From assembly GCF_014196625.1 (NCBI RefSeq), contig NZ_JACIDZ010000009.1, forward strand, positions 124,001 through 188,000: DNA of 64,000 bases, written 5' to 3'. Positions 24,210-32,304 of this stretch are shown piece after piece (position 1 is the stretch's first letter; the number at the start of each line of letters is the position of its first letter). The stretch comes from Martelella radicis (GTDB lineage: Bacteria > Pseudomonadota > Alphaproteobacteria > Rhizobiales > Rhizobiaceae). The notes below the pieces were generated by a model. It made no database searches. It saw nothing but the letters and a program-made list of their open reading frames with translations, and was not told the origin of the DNA. The position numbers and the translations under genes were made by a program.

Positions 24210-24725
24210 ATGGCTCGACCTGAAAAGCCGAAAACCGCGTTAGGTCAAAGACTTATCGACGCGCGAAAAGCGTCGAAGTTTCCTTCGCGTGAGGACTTGG
24301 CAACCTTTTTTGACGTAAAGAAAGATACTCTCGCCACTTACGAGCGAGGCATTCGGGACATCCCGAACGGTCTTTTGGCGCGCTACTATTCTGATCTCGG
24401 TGTCAACTTGTCTTGGCTAATGACGGGTGATGGTCCGATGTTCGATGATCCGACAAAGGCGCCGCCACCCGTGCTGCATCCCGAGTTAATGCAGGGGCTC
24501 GTCGAGTTGGTTGTACGTGTTCACAAGGAATTCGGCATTACTCTTCCCGGAGAGAGAAAAACAGCCGAAGCTACTGTGCTCTATAACCGGCTGTTACAGC
24601 AGGGACTGGATACCGCAAGTGAGAAAGGGAGGGACTTGCTGCTTCCCTTCGTTGAGCAACTCCTCAGGGAGCGTTTACAAAAAGCGAAGGACGAACCCGG
24701 TACCGGCAAACGCGAGGTTTCATGA
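24210..24725 (+). CDS. Prophage repressor, XRE-family helix-turn-helix
   Basis: A 171-residue protein from the ATG at 24210. Residues 7-60 form an XRE helix-turn-helix (LGQRLIDARKASKFPSREDL, then DTLATYERGIRDIPNGLLAR) followed by VNLSWLMTGDGPMF, typical of phage C-type repressors. It maintains lysogeny by shutting the early promoter. It is transcribed away from Ner. A TTG at 24195 would add five residues but has no better ribosome-binding site. Confidence 0.85.
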   Translation: MARPEKPKTALGQRLIDARKASKFPSREDLATFFDVKKDTLATYERGIRDIPNGLLARYYSDLGVNLSWLMTGDGPMFDDPTKAPPPVLHPELMQGLVELVVRVHKEFGITLPGERKTAEATVLYNRLLQQGLDTASEKGRDLLLPFVEQLLRERLQKAKDEPGTGKREVS

Positions 24726-25030
24726 TCGTACGCTAAAGCGCATCCGCTGCCCTTTTCACAGGGCACGGAAGTACGCTCTGATCAGGGCCGATCAGCAAAG
24801 CTGTCGTGTTGTTGAGGGAAGGCGGCCTCTAGCCGCCATCGAAAGAAGTTATTGGCGAAGGGACTAAATGGAACCGTGGAACAAACATGGCAGGCACTCA
24901 CTTACAATCAACGTACTTGTCAACGCTATCAGCCACGTTCGATGGTTGCAACGAAGCCATTCTTTTCAGCAGTGATCGTTGCTAGAACGAATGCTGGATC
25001 GAATTAATTTCAGTAGTCCGAGAGGGGAAC
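24726..25030. other. Gap between repressor and exported protein
   Basis: No convincing gene. Visible items are a short dyad GGCGGC-CTCTA-GCCGCC at 24821-24837 and GCCCTTTTCACAGGGC near 24750, possible weak hairpins ending the repressor transcript. Base composition is mixed. Confidence 0.5.
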
Positions 25031-25450
25031 ATGAAACATCTGCTTCTGACCACCTGTGCCGTCGCACTTTTTGCTACACCGAGCTTCGCGGAACCAACAT
25101 GCGTTGCAATCGGAGACATTGGCACGCTGAGCGGCGATATCGGCAACGGGATCGTAAATAACCTTTCACTTTCAGCCGGCGATTTATACGGTCAAGAGTC
25201 TGTCCCTACTGCCATTCTTTCTTATTCTGTCGCGAATAGGAACTCAGGCCCGGTTTACGTCTCGGTCGATGTAATTTTCCTTGATAGCGATGATTTTTTG
25301 ATTGCTGCTGTGTCTGCGGTATCGTCATCCGCGATTAGGCCTGGCATGACCGAAGCGCTTTCAGGTCGAACTATTTTATCAAAGCCAGACTTCGATAGAA
25401 TCGATGAAGTGTGTGTGCATATCGCCGGAATTGCTGATGCGGGAGATTGA
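25031..25450 (+). CDS. Exported protein near the phage left end (moron candidate)
   Basis: A 139-residue protein with a clear signal peptide (MKHLLLTTCAVALFATPSFA, cleavage after AFA-type residues at about 20) and a beta-rich mature part with two Cys (25 and 128). AILSYSVANRNSGPVYVSVD, then VIFLDSDDFLIAAV, resembles FxLYD-like beta-sandwich domains. It lies between the repressor and the inferred phage terminus, the usual place for genes that alter the lysogen. The role is unknown. Confidence 0.7.
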   Translation: MKHLLLTTCAVALFATPSFAEPTCVAIGDIGTLSGDIGNGIVNNLSLSAGDLYGQESVPTAILSYSVANRNSGPVYVSVDVIFLDSDDFLIAAVSAVSSSAIRPGMTEALSGRTILSKPDFDRIDEVCVHIAGIADAGD

Positions 25451-25614
25451 GGCTAGTGGGATGATCAAATCGCTGCACTTATCGATCTCAACCTCTGTCT
25501 CCTTCCTATCAAGCTTCTGAAATAAAAGCTCTTTTTTTGAGATCGACACTTCGGCGATCTCAAAATTGGATTTCGACCAGAAATCAGTCGCCACAAAACT
25601 CAATGTCGCGAATA
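25451..25614. other. AT-richer stretch before the terminal repeats
   Basis: No secure gene. A TTG-initiated minus-strand frame (25379-25603) looks weakly protein-like but overlaps the exported protein gene. The sequence contains GAGATCG and CGATCTC halves around 25539-25562, a possible hairpin. Confidence 0.4.
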
Positions 25615-25723
25615 GCCTAAAACCCTTCGAACCTTATTTTTCAAAGAGTTGAAGGCCTCTAAAAGGCTATCGACTCTATTTCAAAGGAGTTTTTGAGGCT
25701 TAGCGCTGCAGTTGCCTCTAACA
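25615..25723 (-). repeat. Tandem repeats at the inferred left terminus of the prophage
   Basis: Two related units of about 36-37 bp lie at 25615-25650 and 25655-25691, each with the shared pattern GCCT-AAA-CGA-ATTT-TCAAAG-AGTT. A third partial match, GCCTCTAACA, ends at 25723. Mu-like ends carry several transposase-binding sites and finish in TG...CA. Read from the host side on the minus strand, the end would be TGTTAGAGGC. Position and repeats are seen; the terminus is inferred. Confidence 0.45.
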
Positions 25724-26095
25724 GCCGTTTTCGCTACCTTCCAGCCAGGCCGTCTGACAAAATGGGTGGAAAGCACCTTTCTGTTAAGCCGCCCGAAATC
25801 CCTTATGTTTCAGTCCTTTCCCATGAATTCCCGCCTATTCCCACCTATTCCCGGAAATTCCAGAACCTTGTGTCAAACAACACCGTAGCCCGGTTTCGAT
25901 ACAGTGTGTTGATGCCTGATAGGGCTTGGAAGCGCCACGACCGGGGCACAGGCCATCCAAGATCAAACGATAGGCGGGATCGCAAATGCTACTTTTCGCT
26001 TATGGTTGGGATCGGCGCTTTATGATCTGAGTGTGCTTGAGATCGAAACGTGATGGCGCGCGCAGCGATGCGTGTATCACGATAGGGGGTAGGGA
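25724..26095. other. Host promoter region without a gene
   Basis: No open frame of note. It contains the GGGAA-box array (separate entry), with a TTGACA on the minus strand at 25871-25876 that would serve as the -35 element of a leftward promoter. I see nothing else between this promoter and the nuclease gene at 26096. Confidence 0.6.
25818..25861 (-). promoter_or_regulatory. MraZ-box array (GGGAA repeats at 10-bp period)
   Basis: On the minus strand, GGGAA occurs at exact 10-bp intervals (plus-strand TTCCC at 25818, 25828, 25838, 25848, with a degenerate TTCC at 25858), in the context GGGAATAGGTGGGAATAGGC. TGGGN boxes spaced by 5 bp are the known MraZ binding sites in front of mraZ and the division/cell-wall gene cluster. 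A minus-strand TTGACA at 25871-25876 fits a promoter. The array faces left, into the prophage; mraZ itself is not in the window. Confidence 0.75.
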
Positions 26096-26794
26096 TTGGA
26101 GGCAACGGAAATTGACAGGCGTGTCGACCACTTTTTCACAACGATGGAAACCGTTGCCTCAGCGGCGACGGCTTTGGGACGCAGGCTTGCCTATGAACTA
26201 GGATCGGATCTCAACCTACTCAATTATATGCGCACAGACGAGTTGGGTCTCTCCCACATGATTGCCGATCTGCTTGATCCCAATGGAGTTCATGGGCAAG
26301 GCAGTGCGTTTCTGGAGCTGTTTCTGAGGCTATGTGACTTCAACGCCGCCGAGGTGGCTGACGACTTATCGAATATACGAGTCCTGCGGGAAAAACGGGT
26401 ATCGGAAGGACAGATTGATATCGTTCTTCAGTCGCGAATGGTGGATTTTCTGATTATCGAGAATAAACCCTATGCGTCCGAGCAACCCGATCAGATGGAG
26501 CGTTACGCCTCTTATATTAAGCGCGCTCATGTGCGCGAGGGTGGGCATCTGGTCTATCTTTCTGGTCGTGGGACCGAATCGCACACCATGAATGCTTCTA
26601 CACAGGAGGAATTTGCCGGGCGATATGCAACAATCTGCTACACGAGCCAAGGCGACCGACCGAGTCTTTCATCCTGGCTTCGCTCCTGCGAAGCGCGAGC
26701 AAAAGCGCCGAAAGTGCGTGTCTATCTGTCTGACTTCGCTGACTGGGTTGAGCAGAATTTCGCCGATTTATCAGAGGAGATATCGAATGCATAG
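26096..26794 (+). CDS. PD-(D/E)XK nuclease-family protein
   Basis: A 232-residue protein. An N-terminal DELGLSHMIADLLDPNGVHG motif (residues 48-67) is followed by the nuclease core: D108 in EGQIDIV, E122-N-K124 in IIENK and Q133 in QMERYASY. This is the PDDEXK_4-like arrangement seen in many defence-associated proteins. The start is TTG at 26096 after AGGGGGTAGGGA; an ATG at 26144 is the alternative. It overlaps its downstream partner by 8 bp. The target is unknown. Confidence 0.75.
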   Translation: MEATEIDRRVDHFFTTMETVASAATALGRRLAYELGSDLNLLNYMRTDELGLSHMIADLLDPNGVHGQGSAFLELFLRLCDFNAAEVADDLSNIRVLREKRVSEGQIDIVLQSRMVDFLIIENKPYASEQPDQMERYASYIKRAHVREGGHLVYLSGRGTESHTMNASTQEEFAGRYATICYTSQGDRPSLSSWLRSCEARAKAPKVRVYLSDFADWVEQNFADLSEEISNA

Positions 26795-27425
26795 GTCTGA
26801 GTTTGAGGCCGTGAAGTCTGCTGTCAGCGCGCGGTTGCTGGCGAGTGCTCAAAAAGAGGATTGGTCAGAGCTAGAGTTGGCGGCTGCTGTTTCCGAGGTA
26901 TGGGTTGAAATACTCGACCTTGAGATCAACGCTTTTCTCCAACGGCTAACCAAGAGGATTGCCGCTGTGGACGGCGGAATTTCAGTGTCCAACGACGCGG
27001 CCAGAAAAGCGACGCGTTGGGCCGGAGCTTCCTGGAAGCGTCAAGACTGGCAAGGTGAACTCTCGGTCAGAATTGAGTTCGGTGATCCGAATTACTATCG
27101 CGTGGCGGCTGGAATTCGTGCCTATTGTGGACCGGATGAGCAGCGTAAGCCTATCGACTCGACTTTATGGGGTATGCTCAAGCACGTTAACGTCGAAGAA
27201 CTCAATTTGCTTCGCAATCGTGAAGAATCGCGGCCTTGGTGGCCGTTTTTTTCGAGGTTTGTTGGCGTCGGTGATCTGAAGACACCGGCCGGGTTGGCAT
27301 ATATGAGAGGTGGTGCTCTGGTGGAAGGGCGACTTCTGGAAGAGGTTCTGGCCGAAGATTTGCTTCAGCTTGTTAGGTTCGTGGACACAGTGCTTGAAGA
27401 AGCTCGAAGTTCGTCGCCGGGATAA
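26787..27425 (+). CDS. Partner of the PD-(D/E)XK protein, unknown
   Basis: A 212-residue protein from the ATG at 26787, inside the upstream gene's last codons and with GAGGAG upstream. It starts MHRSEFEAVKSAVSARLLAS, and contains a Trp-rich stretch (KATRWAGASWKRQDWQGELS) with alternating strands. No family was recognised. Its last codons, CCG GGA TAA, lie inside the integrase-associated repeat, so the repeat supplies its stop codon. I infer that the two proteins act together. Confidence 0.65.
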   Translation: MHRSEFEAVKSAVSARLLASAQKEDWSELELAAAVSEVWVEILDLEINAFLQRLTKRIAAVDGGISVSNDAARKATRWAGASWKRQDWQGELSVRIEFGDPNYYRVAAGIRAYCGPDEQRKPIDSTLWGMLKHVNVEELNLLRNREESRPWWPFFSRFVGVGDLKTPAGLAYMRGGALVEGRLLEEVLAEDLLQLVRFVDTVLEEARSSSPG

Positions 27426-27550
27426 TCCTTGGCTCCCCATCACCGGCATCCTAAGCGTGATCTCAGGTTCATAACCGGAGATCACAATGGCAACCATACG
27501 CAAGCTCAGAGGGCGCTGGCAGGCACAGGTGCGCCGTCGTGGGCTGAAAC
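27416..27550 (+). repeat. Integrase-associated repeat, copy A
   Basis: The sequence GCCGGGATAATCCTTGGCTC and the following ~110 bp match the leader and first 21 codons of the intact integrase gene at 32514-32645, with scattered substitutions. It ends the nuclease module. The repeat probably contains the attachment site; the flanking GCCGG/CCGGC arms form an inverted repeat. Confidence 0.8.
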
Positions 27551-27573
27551 TGCGTAAGTGCCATCGACAATGA
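27487..27573 (+). pseudogene. Truncated integrase 5' end (copy A)
   Basis: From the ATG at 27487 the frame reads MATIRKLRGRWQAQVRRRGL, identical to the start of the intact integrase at 32586, then diverges and stops after 28 codons. Catalytic parts are missing. It is a remnant left at a module boundary. Confidence 0.75.
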
Positions 27574-27706
27574 CATTCCAATATGAAGCAGGCAAAACTC
27601 CTGATCTCCTTTGGCAGCAGCTAAGTTCCATTCTGTTTCAGTTGTTGCTAACCTGCAGTTAACCCCTGGATTGTAGTCAATATGCTATTGGCTTCTCGGG
27701 GGCGTC

Positions 27707-29473
27707 ATGACTGTCATTGCATATCAACTTGTTATCGTGTTCACGCTGATCGGAGTTCGTCTGCTTCGTTCAAAATTATTTTTGGCCGCAGCCTGGGGTT
27801 GGACGGCCTTTTCTGTCATCAATCTTTTCTATCCACCATTGTTGTTCCTGCAGTTGGCTGTCGTTTGGGGAACGTATTTCCTACTGAGGCCCAGACATCA
27901 ATTTACCTCGCCCTCATTGCTCGGCCCCAGCCAACCGCGAGAGCTTGTGTCAGATACCACGCACGCGAATTTGCAAGCGGGCAAACAGGATTTGGAAGAG
28001 GAGGCGCGCGCGGATGAGGGCTTCGTCGGAAACCTCAATTCACTTAATCGCGAACTTGAAAATATCCTCGAGGCAACCAGACTCTCAAACCGGAAGCTAA
28101 ATATCTGTTCTCCGATCAAAGTGCAGACGAGGGTAATCGAAACAAAGTTTAACCTTGCAGACTTGCCTACAGATCCAAAGGCCAAGAAACGCGCACTGTC
28201 TCCGGACATACTCGAGGAACTTAGGTCGCGAATGGCGCGTCAAGCTGAGGCGGAACGCAATGAAAATCCTGAGGACGACAAGTCTACCGGTAGTTTGCTC
28301 AAAATCAACCGCGACCGCCGCGAAGCGCTCTCTCAGGCTGATGCGTATGACGCGGAGACGAAGCGGGCACTCACAGACGCATTCTATGCCGAAGTCGAAA
28401 ACCAAGCCAAAAGTTTCAGGGAAATGGCGAGAAGGCTAGAAGCTGATCAGGATCTTTTGTCCCGATTCGCTGACTTGATGGCCTCCACAAAGGGCGGTGC
28501 CGAGCTGTTTCTTTCCATCGTGGCCAGTATTAAGAAACCGAAGGCTCTAGAATCGGACATCACAGCCGCTCAAGATAAAATGTTAAGCGATACTTTAACT
28601 AGAGCAATTCTGGAAGATGTTAATGCATATCTGAAAGGACCTGAAAGTAAAGAGTCTATCGCTGATAGCTCCGGACTACCGCCGCCGGTAATGCAAGAAG
28701 AAGGCCCCGCTTTCATCGAAGAGCCCTTTTCGCATGATCTGCGCCACCCCTTCGACACCTTTCTCGAGGGTGACGATCGCGAACACAACCATGCCGATTT
28801 CTGGATCGGGCGTGAACGAGAGGATATTGAGGAAACCGCTCTGGAGCTGGACATCCCGTTTCTCGTGCATTTCACGCGGTGCGCGAATTTGCCCTCTATC
28901 ATGAAATACGGATTGATCCCGGTGTCGACTGGCCGCCAATCGAGGATACGCCAGGAGGTGAATGACCATAACCGCTGGGACAGACACCGCAACGCAACGT
29001 CCCTTTCTATTGGTTTTCCCAATTACCAGATGTTCTATAAATATCGCCAGCTCAACCCGGATATCGATTGGGCTATCTTGTTGCTGAGACCCAGAATTTT
29101 GTGGCAGAGGGACTGTGCATTCTGCCGACACAATGCTGCTGATCGCCGTATTCGCAATTCAGATATCGGCGATCTCAAGAGTGCTGCCGCATTCAGGGGG
29201 ATGTTCAATGAGGACGATACGCTCTCGGCTCGCTCGGTCGAACGCCTTGAGCGCTACGATCCGACTGACCCACAGGCAGAAGTGCTTGTCTTCGGTGCTA
29301 TACCGCCGCGAGAGATAACCGGAGTGGTGTTCGAAAGTGATGAAACCGCGCAGCGCCACAGTCAGGCTATTGGCAAAAAGGAGCGGATCGTTTCTAGACG
29401 CCAGTCCTTCTTCTCTGTCAAAGGTGGTAACCTGTTTGAATCACGCAGGTTCGCTCGAAAACACGGAAAATAA
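27707..29473 (+). CDS. Membrane-anchored DarT1-like ADP-ribosyltransferase toxin
   Basis: A 588-residue protein. Residues 4-20 and 24-60 are membrane segments, residues 85-310 are helical and charged, and residues 380-545 form a DarT (DUF4433-type) domain: FLVHFTRCANLPSIMKYGLI (385-404), the N429-A-T region, the LKSAAAFRGMF segment (490-500) and E525 in QAEVLVFGAI. DarT enzymes attach ADP-ribose to DNA bases; the DarT1 branch pairs with NADAR antitoxins, one of which is encoded 2 bp downstream. The long membrane-anchored extension is unusual. GGGGG precedes the ATG. Confidence 0.78.
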   Translation: MTVIAYQLVIVFTLIGVRLLRSKLFLAAAWGWTAFSVINLFYPPLLFLQLAVVWGTYFLLRPRHQFTSPSLLGPSQPRELVSDTTHANLQAGKQDLEEEARADEGFVGNLNSLNRELENILEATRLSNRKLNICSPIKVQTRVIETKFNLADLPTDPKAKKRALSPDILEELRSRMARQAEAERNENPEDDKSTGSLLKINRDRREALSQADAYDAETKRALTDAFYAEVENQAKSFREMARRLEADQDLLSRFADLMASTKGGAELFLSIVASIKKPKALESDITAAQDKMLSDTLTRAILEDVNAYLKGPESKESIADSSGLPPPVMQEEGPAFIEEPFSHDLRHPFDTFLEGDDREHNHADFWIGREREDIEETALELDIPFLVHFTRCANLPSIMKYGLIPVSTGRQSRIRQEVNDHNRWDRHRNATSLSIGFPNYQMFYKYRQLNPDIDWAILLLRPRILWQRDCAFCRHNAADRRIRNSDIGDLKSAAAFRGMFNEDDTLSARSVERLERYDPTDPQAEVLVFGAIPPREITGVVFESDETAQRHSQAIGKKERIVSRRQSFFSVKGGNLFESRRFARKHGK

Positions 29474-29475
29474 CA

Positions 29476-30177
29476 ATGGCCGCACGACCAATTTTCATTC
29501 CGGTGACTGACGGCAAAGTCTATGTAAAAACCCAGTTCGTCACCTTCAAATGGTTTGCGGGGATGTCCGCAGCCCAGAAAAAAAAGTCAGTCGCTTCACT
29601 GCACGAAGCCAGCCTGCAATCGGTTGGGGTCAATTCGGTGTTGGAAATATCGAGCAAATCCGAAGAGAGCCTCGGCATCGCGCTCAGCGCGTTCAATTTG
29701 AAGTTAAATCACCCGCAAACTGGGAACCCACTGCCTCTCGAATGCGCATTTCAGGGCAGCAAGGTTTTTGAAGAGGGCGGCCCCTATACGGATCTGTTCA
29801 ATATGTCGCCGCGCGAAGCCAAGCGGGACCCGCGCTTGCAGTCTTCTGGTCGATTGGTGGCTTTTCGTTTCGACGGTGAAGACTGGCCACTGGAGCCACA
29901 GACTGGCTTTTACGATTGGCTTTATATCAATGCTCTTATTCGCCAGCCTCAATTGGCTGAACGTTTGTTGGACTATTCGGCCTTCACGGATATCGAGTTC
30001 AACCCCGACAAATCGATCAACTGCCAAGCCTATTCGGCGGCACTTTATGTATCGCTTTCGCTTCGCGGATTGCTTCGGCGGGCGGCCACAGACAAAAAGG
30101 CGTTCCTTGCTGTTCTTGATCAGGTCTTGGTATCGAATGCACGGCAAGACGATAGTGCGCAGGGCAGCCTGTTCTAA
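29476..30177 (+). CDS. NADAR antitoxin of the DarT1 type
   Basis: A 233-residue protein with NADAR-type motifs: VLEISSKSEESLGIALSAFN (55-74), ECAFQGSKVF (89-98), GPYTDL (102-107), FYDWLY (145-150) and INCQAYSAAL (181-190). DarT1-associated NADAR proteins remove ADP-ribose from modified DNA and so act as antitoxins. The gene starts 2 bp after the toxin stop, which fits a coupled toxin-antitoxin operon with toxin first. Confidence 0.82.
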   Translation: MAARPIFIPVTDGKVYVKTQFVTFKWFAGMSAAQKKKSVASLHEASLQSVGVNSVLEISSKSEESLGIALSAFNLKLNHPQTGNPLPLECAFQGSKVFEEGGPYTDLFNMSPREAKRDPRLQSSGRLVAFRFDGEDWPLEPQTGFYDWLYINALIRQPQLAERLLDYSAFTDIEFNPDKSINCQAYSAALYVSLSLRGLLRRAATDKKAFLAVLDQVLVSNARQDDSAQGSLF

Positions 30178-30207
30178 ACGTTCCCCAAGACATGCGCTAA
30201 TAACCGT

Positions 30208-30333
30208 GCCGGGATAATCCTTGGCTCCCCACCACCGGCATCCTACGCGTGATCCCAGGTAAACAGTCCGGAGATCACGATAGCGACGATACGCAAGCTC
30301 AGAGGACGTTGGCAGGCACAGGTGCGCCGTCAC
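30208..30333 (+). repeat. Integrase-associated repeat, copy B
   Basis: This copy keeps GCCGGGATAATCCTTGGCTC and the downstream leader, and matches the intact copy up to GTGCGCCGTC, after which it diverges. It ends the toxin-antitoxin module, 31 bp after the NADAR stop. Confidence 0.8.
30280..30333 (+). pseudogene. Decayed integrase 5' end (copy B)
   Basis: Aligned to the intact integrase, the start codon has become ATA (30280-30282) and homology ends after about 18 codons. It cannot be expressed as an integrase. Confidence 0.7.
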
Positions 30334-30366
30334 TGCTGCCTTTGACTATAATGCGTCAGACTTCCG

Positions 30367-30537
30367 CTAAACAAGCAATGTAAGCGCGACCAGGATCAGC
30401 ACCGCGAAGCCGGTGAAGAAGGCGAGAGCCCAGTTGCCGAAGCGGTTTCTCAAAGGGGTGGGCTGATAGCACCGTGAGCAAATTTTGCGACCAAAGCGCA
30501 GGTGATGACTACAGTATTTGCAGTGATAGATTCGCAT
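30367..30537 (-). CDS. Small zinc-ribbon membrane protein
   Basis: A 56-residue protein from the ATG at 30537, starting MRIYHCKYCSHHLRFGRKIC. Two Cys pairs (CKYC, CSRC) form a zinc ribbon and residues 36-56 are a membrane segment (ALAFFTGFAVLILVALTLLV). It lies between copy B and the GGDEF-EAL gene on the same strand as the latter. The function is unknown. Confidence 0.55.
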   Translation of the reverse strand: MRIYHCKYCSHHLRFGRKICSRCYQPTPLRNRFGNWALAFFTGFAVLILVALTLLV

Positions 30538-30603
30538 GCTTTTTGTCCACGGCACAGCCGTCCTTTCGTTGGGAGGTGTTTGAAGATTGGTTTTAACTGG
30601 CTT

Positions 30604-32304
30604 TCACAGAAGAAACCGAGGAGACTTTTCCAGGAAGTCTGCCACTCTCTCGCAGGGCATCGGTCGCCCGAAAAAATAGCCCTGGGCGAATCGACAGCCC
30701 ATCTTTTTCAGGGCGACGGCCTGTTCTTCCGTTTCCACACCCTCAACCGTGACATCCAACCCAAACCCGCGTCCAATGGTCAGGATCGCTTCGACGATCG
30801 CCTTGTTGCCGTTGTCTTTCTGGAGTTCCCCGACGAAGCTCTTGTCGATCTTGATGTTATCGATCTGAAACTTGCCCAGGTGGGCCAGCGACGCGTGGCC
30901 GGTGCCGAAATCGTCGAGCGCTACGCGTATCCCGGCCTCGCGCAAGGTCCTGATCTTGCGGATGGAGGCAGCTTCATTGCGACCCAGCAGGACATCCTCG
31001 GTCACCTCGATCTCGATCTGGTCTGCCGGCACATCGTAATAGCGAAGCGCATTGATGGCCCCCTCGGCAATTTTAGGATGGCCGAATGCAACATTCGAGA
31101 GATTGAACGCGATGACGCCAATATCGAAACCCTGGCTGCCGAGGAAACGGACGTCACGCAATACTCTTTTGAACAAATAGCTGGTCAATCGAAGACTGAG
31201 TCTTTGATCTTCAAAGCATGCCCAGAAAGCCGCCGGCGCAAGTATGCCTCGGGAAGGGTGATGCCAGCGCGCGAGAACCTCGAAGCCGATAACCTGCCCG
31301 GTCGTGAGGTCGATCTTGGGCTGATAAAACGGCATCACCGCGCCGTATCGCAGCGCCGTTTCCATCTCTTCGATGACGCGCGAACGGTCCCTGATAATCT
31401 GGCCCATGCTATCTTTGTATAGCCTGACCTGGTTTCGCCCGTGCTTCTTGGCTTCGAAGAGGGCTATATCGGCGGCCTTCATCAGGTCCTTGCGGGCTTG
31501 CGCATGTTGCGGGTAGACGGCCAGTCCAACGCAGGACTTAATCCCCAGGGCATGTCCGTCATGGTTGATCTGCCGGCTTGTGATCCGTGCAATTTTTTTG
31601 GCAAGTTCCAGGCCGTTGGCCTGATCATATCCGTATGCCGCGACAGCGAACTCATCACCGCTCAGTCGTGCCGGCGTGACGGTCGGCCCCGCCAGTTTCC
31701 TGAGCCGTTCCGCGATTTCCTGCAGGAAAGCGTCTCCGGCATCATGACCGAACGTGTCATTGATGTCCTTGAAGAAGTTGAAATCGATAATGCAGACGCT
31801 CACGCTTTTCTCGTCCCGCGCGGCCTTTTCGATCATGTTGTCGAGGTGTTCGCCGAACGAGAGGCGATTGGGCAGTCCGGTCAACATGTCGCTGTGAGCG
31901 AGCTGGTATATCCGGGCTTTGTCGTTCTTGTGTTCGGTAATGTCGAAACTGATGCCGACAAGGCGATATCTGGAAACCTTCTGGACCCGTGTTGCCAGCC
32001 AGATTTCATCGCCTTCCGGCGTTATGCACCGGAACTCGACCTCTTCAGGCGCGGCTGACCGTCCGAGATTCTCGCGAATATGCCGGTCGTCCGGATGTAT
32101 TCTCAGCAACACTTCGGCCAGCGGGCCGGACCCCACGCCGATGAAATCTTCGGAATTTTCCGAGCGCGTGACGTAACCTGTTCTGAGGTCCTGTTCCCAG
32201 GCCACCATTCTCCCGGCTTGAAGAGCAAGCTTCAGCCAATGCTGACGATTGGCGCTGTGTGTCCAACGAACAGATTCTGTCGGTAAGGCCTTGTCTTTGT
32301 TCAC
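30604..32304 (-). CDS. PAS-GGDEF-EAL cyclic-di-GMP protein
   Basis: A 566-residue protein with a PAS domain (residues 25-125), a GGDEF domain (about 135-295; the signature reads SGDEF at 215-219) and an EAL domain (about 310-560). The EAL signature is EVLARW (342-347) and the other catalytic residues are kept: N401 in FNLS, E435 in VTED, DD464-465 in DDFGTG, K487, E521 and Q541. It probably breaks down c-di-GMP, perhaps also makes it. No membrane segment is visible. It is the only gene of substance in its module. Confidence 0.88.
   Translation of the reverse strand: MNKDKALPTESVRWTHSANRQHWLKLALQAGRMVAWEQDLRTGYVTRSENSEDFIGVGSGPLAEVLLRIHPDDRHIRENLGRSAAPEEVEFRCITPEGDEIWLATRVQKVSRYRLVGISFDITEHKNDKARIYQLAHSDMLTGLPNRLSFGEHLDNMIEKAARDEKSVSVCIIDFNFFKDINDTFGHDAGDAFLQEIAERLRKLAGPTVTPARLSGDEFAVAAYGYDQANGLELAKKIARITSRQINHDGHALGIKSCVGLAVYPQHAQARKDLMKAADIALFEAKKHGRNQVRLYKDSMGQIIRDRSRVIEEMETALRYGAVMPFYQPKIDLTTGQVIGFEVLARWHHPSRGILAPAAFWACFEDQRLSLRLTSYLFKRVLRDVRFLGSQGFDIGVIAFNLSNVAFGHPKIAEGAINALRYYDVPADQIEIEVTEDVLLGRNEAASIRKIRTLREAGIRVALDDFGTGHASLAHLGKFQIDNIKIDKSFVGELQKDNGNKAIVEAILTIGRGFGLDVTVEGVETEEQAVALKKMGCRFAQGYFFGRPMPCERVADFLEKSPRFLL

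Noticed and set aside
25379-25603. A 74-codon minus-strand frame with protein-like sequence
   Set aside because: It needs a TTG start without a ribosome-binding site and overlaps the convincing exported protein gene.
27421-27444. Resemblance of the integrase-linked repeat to a tRNA 3' end (ends in CCCCACCA in two copies)
   Set aside because: No T arm or acceptor stem partner can be formed in the flanking sequence, and copy A has CCCCATCA.
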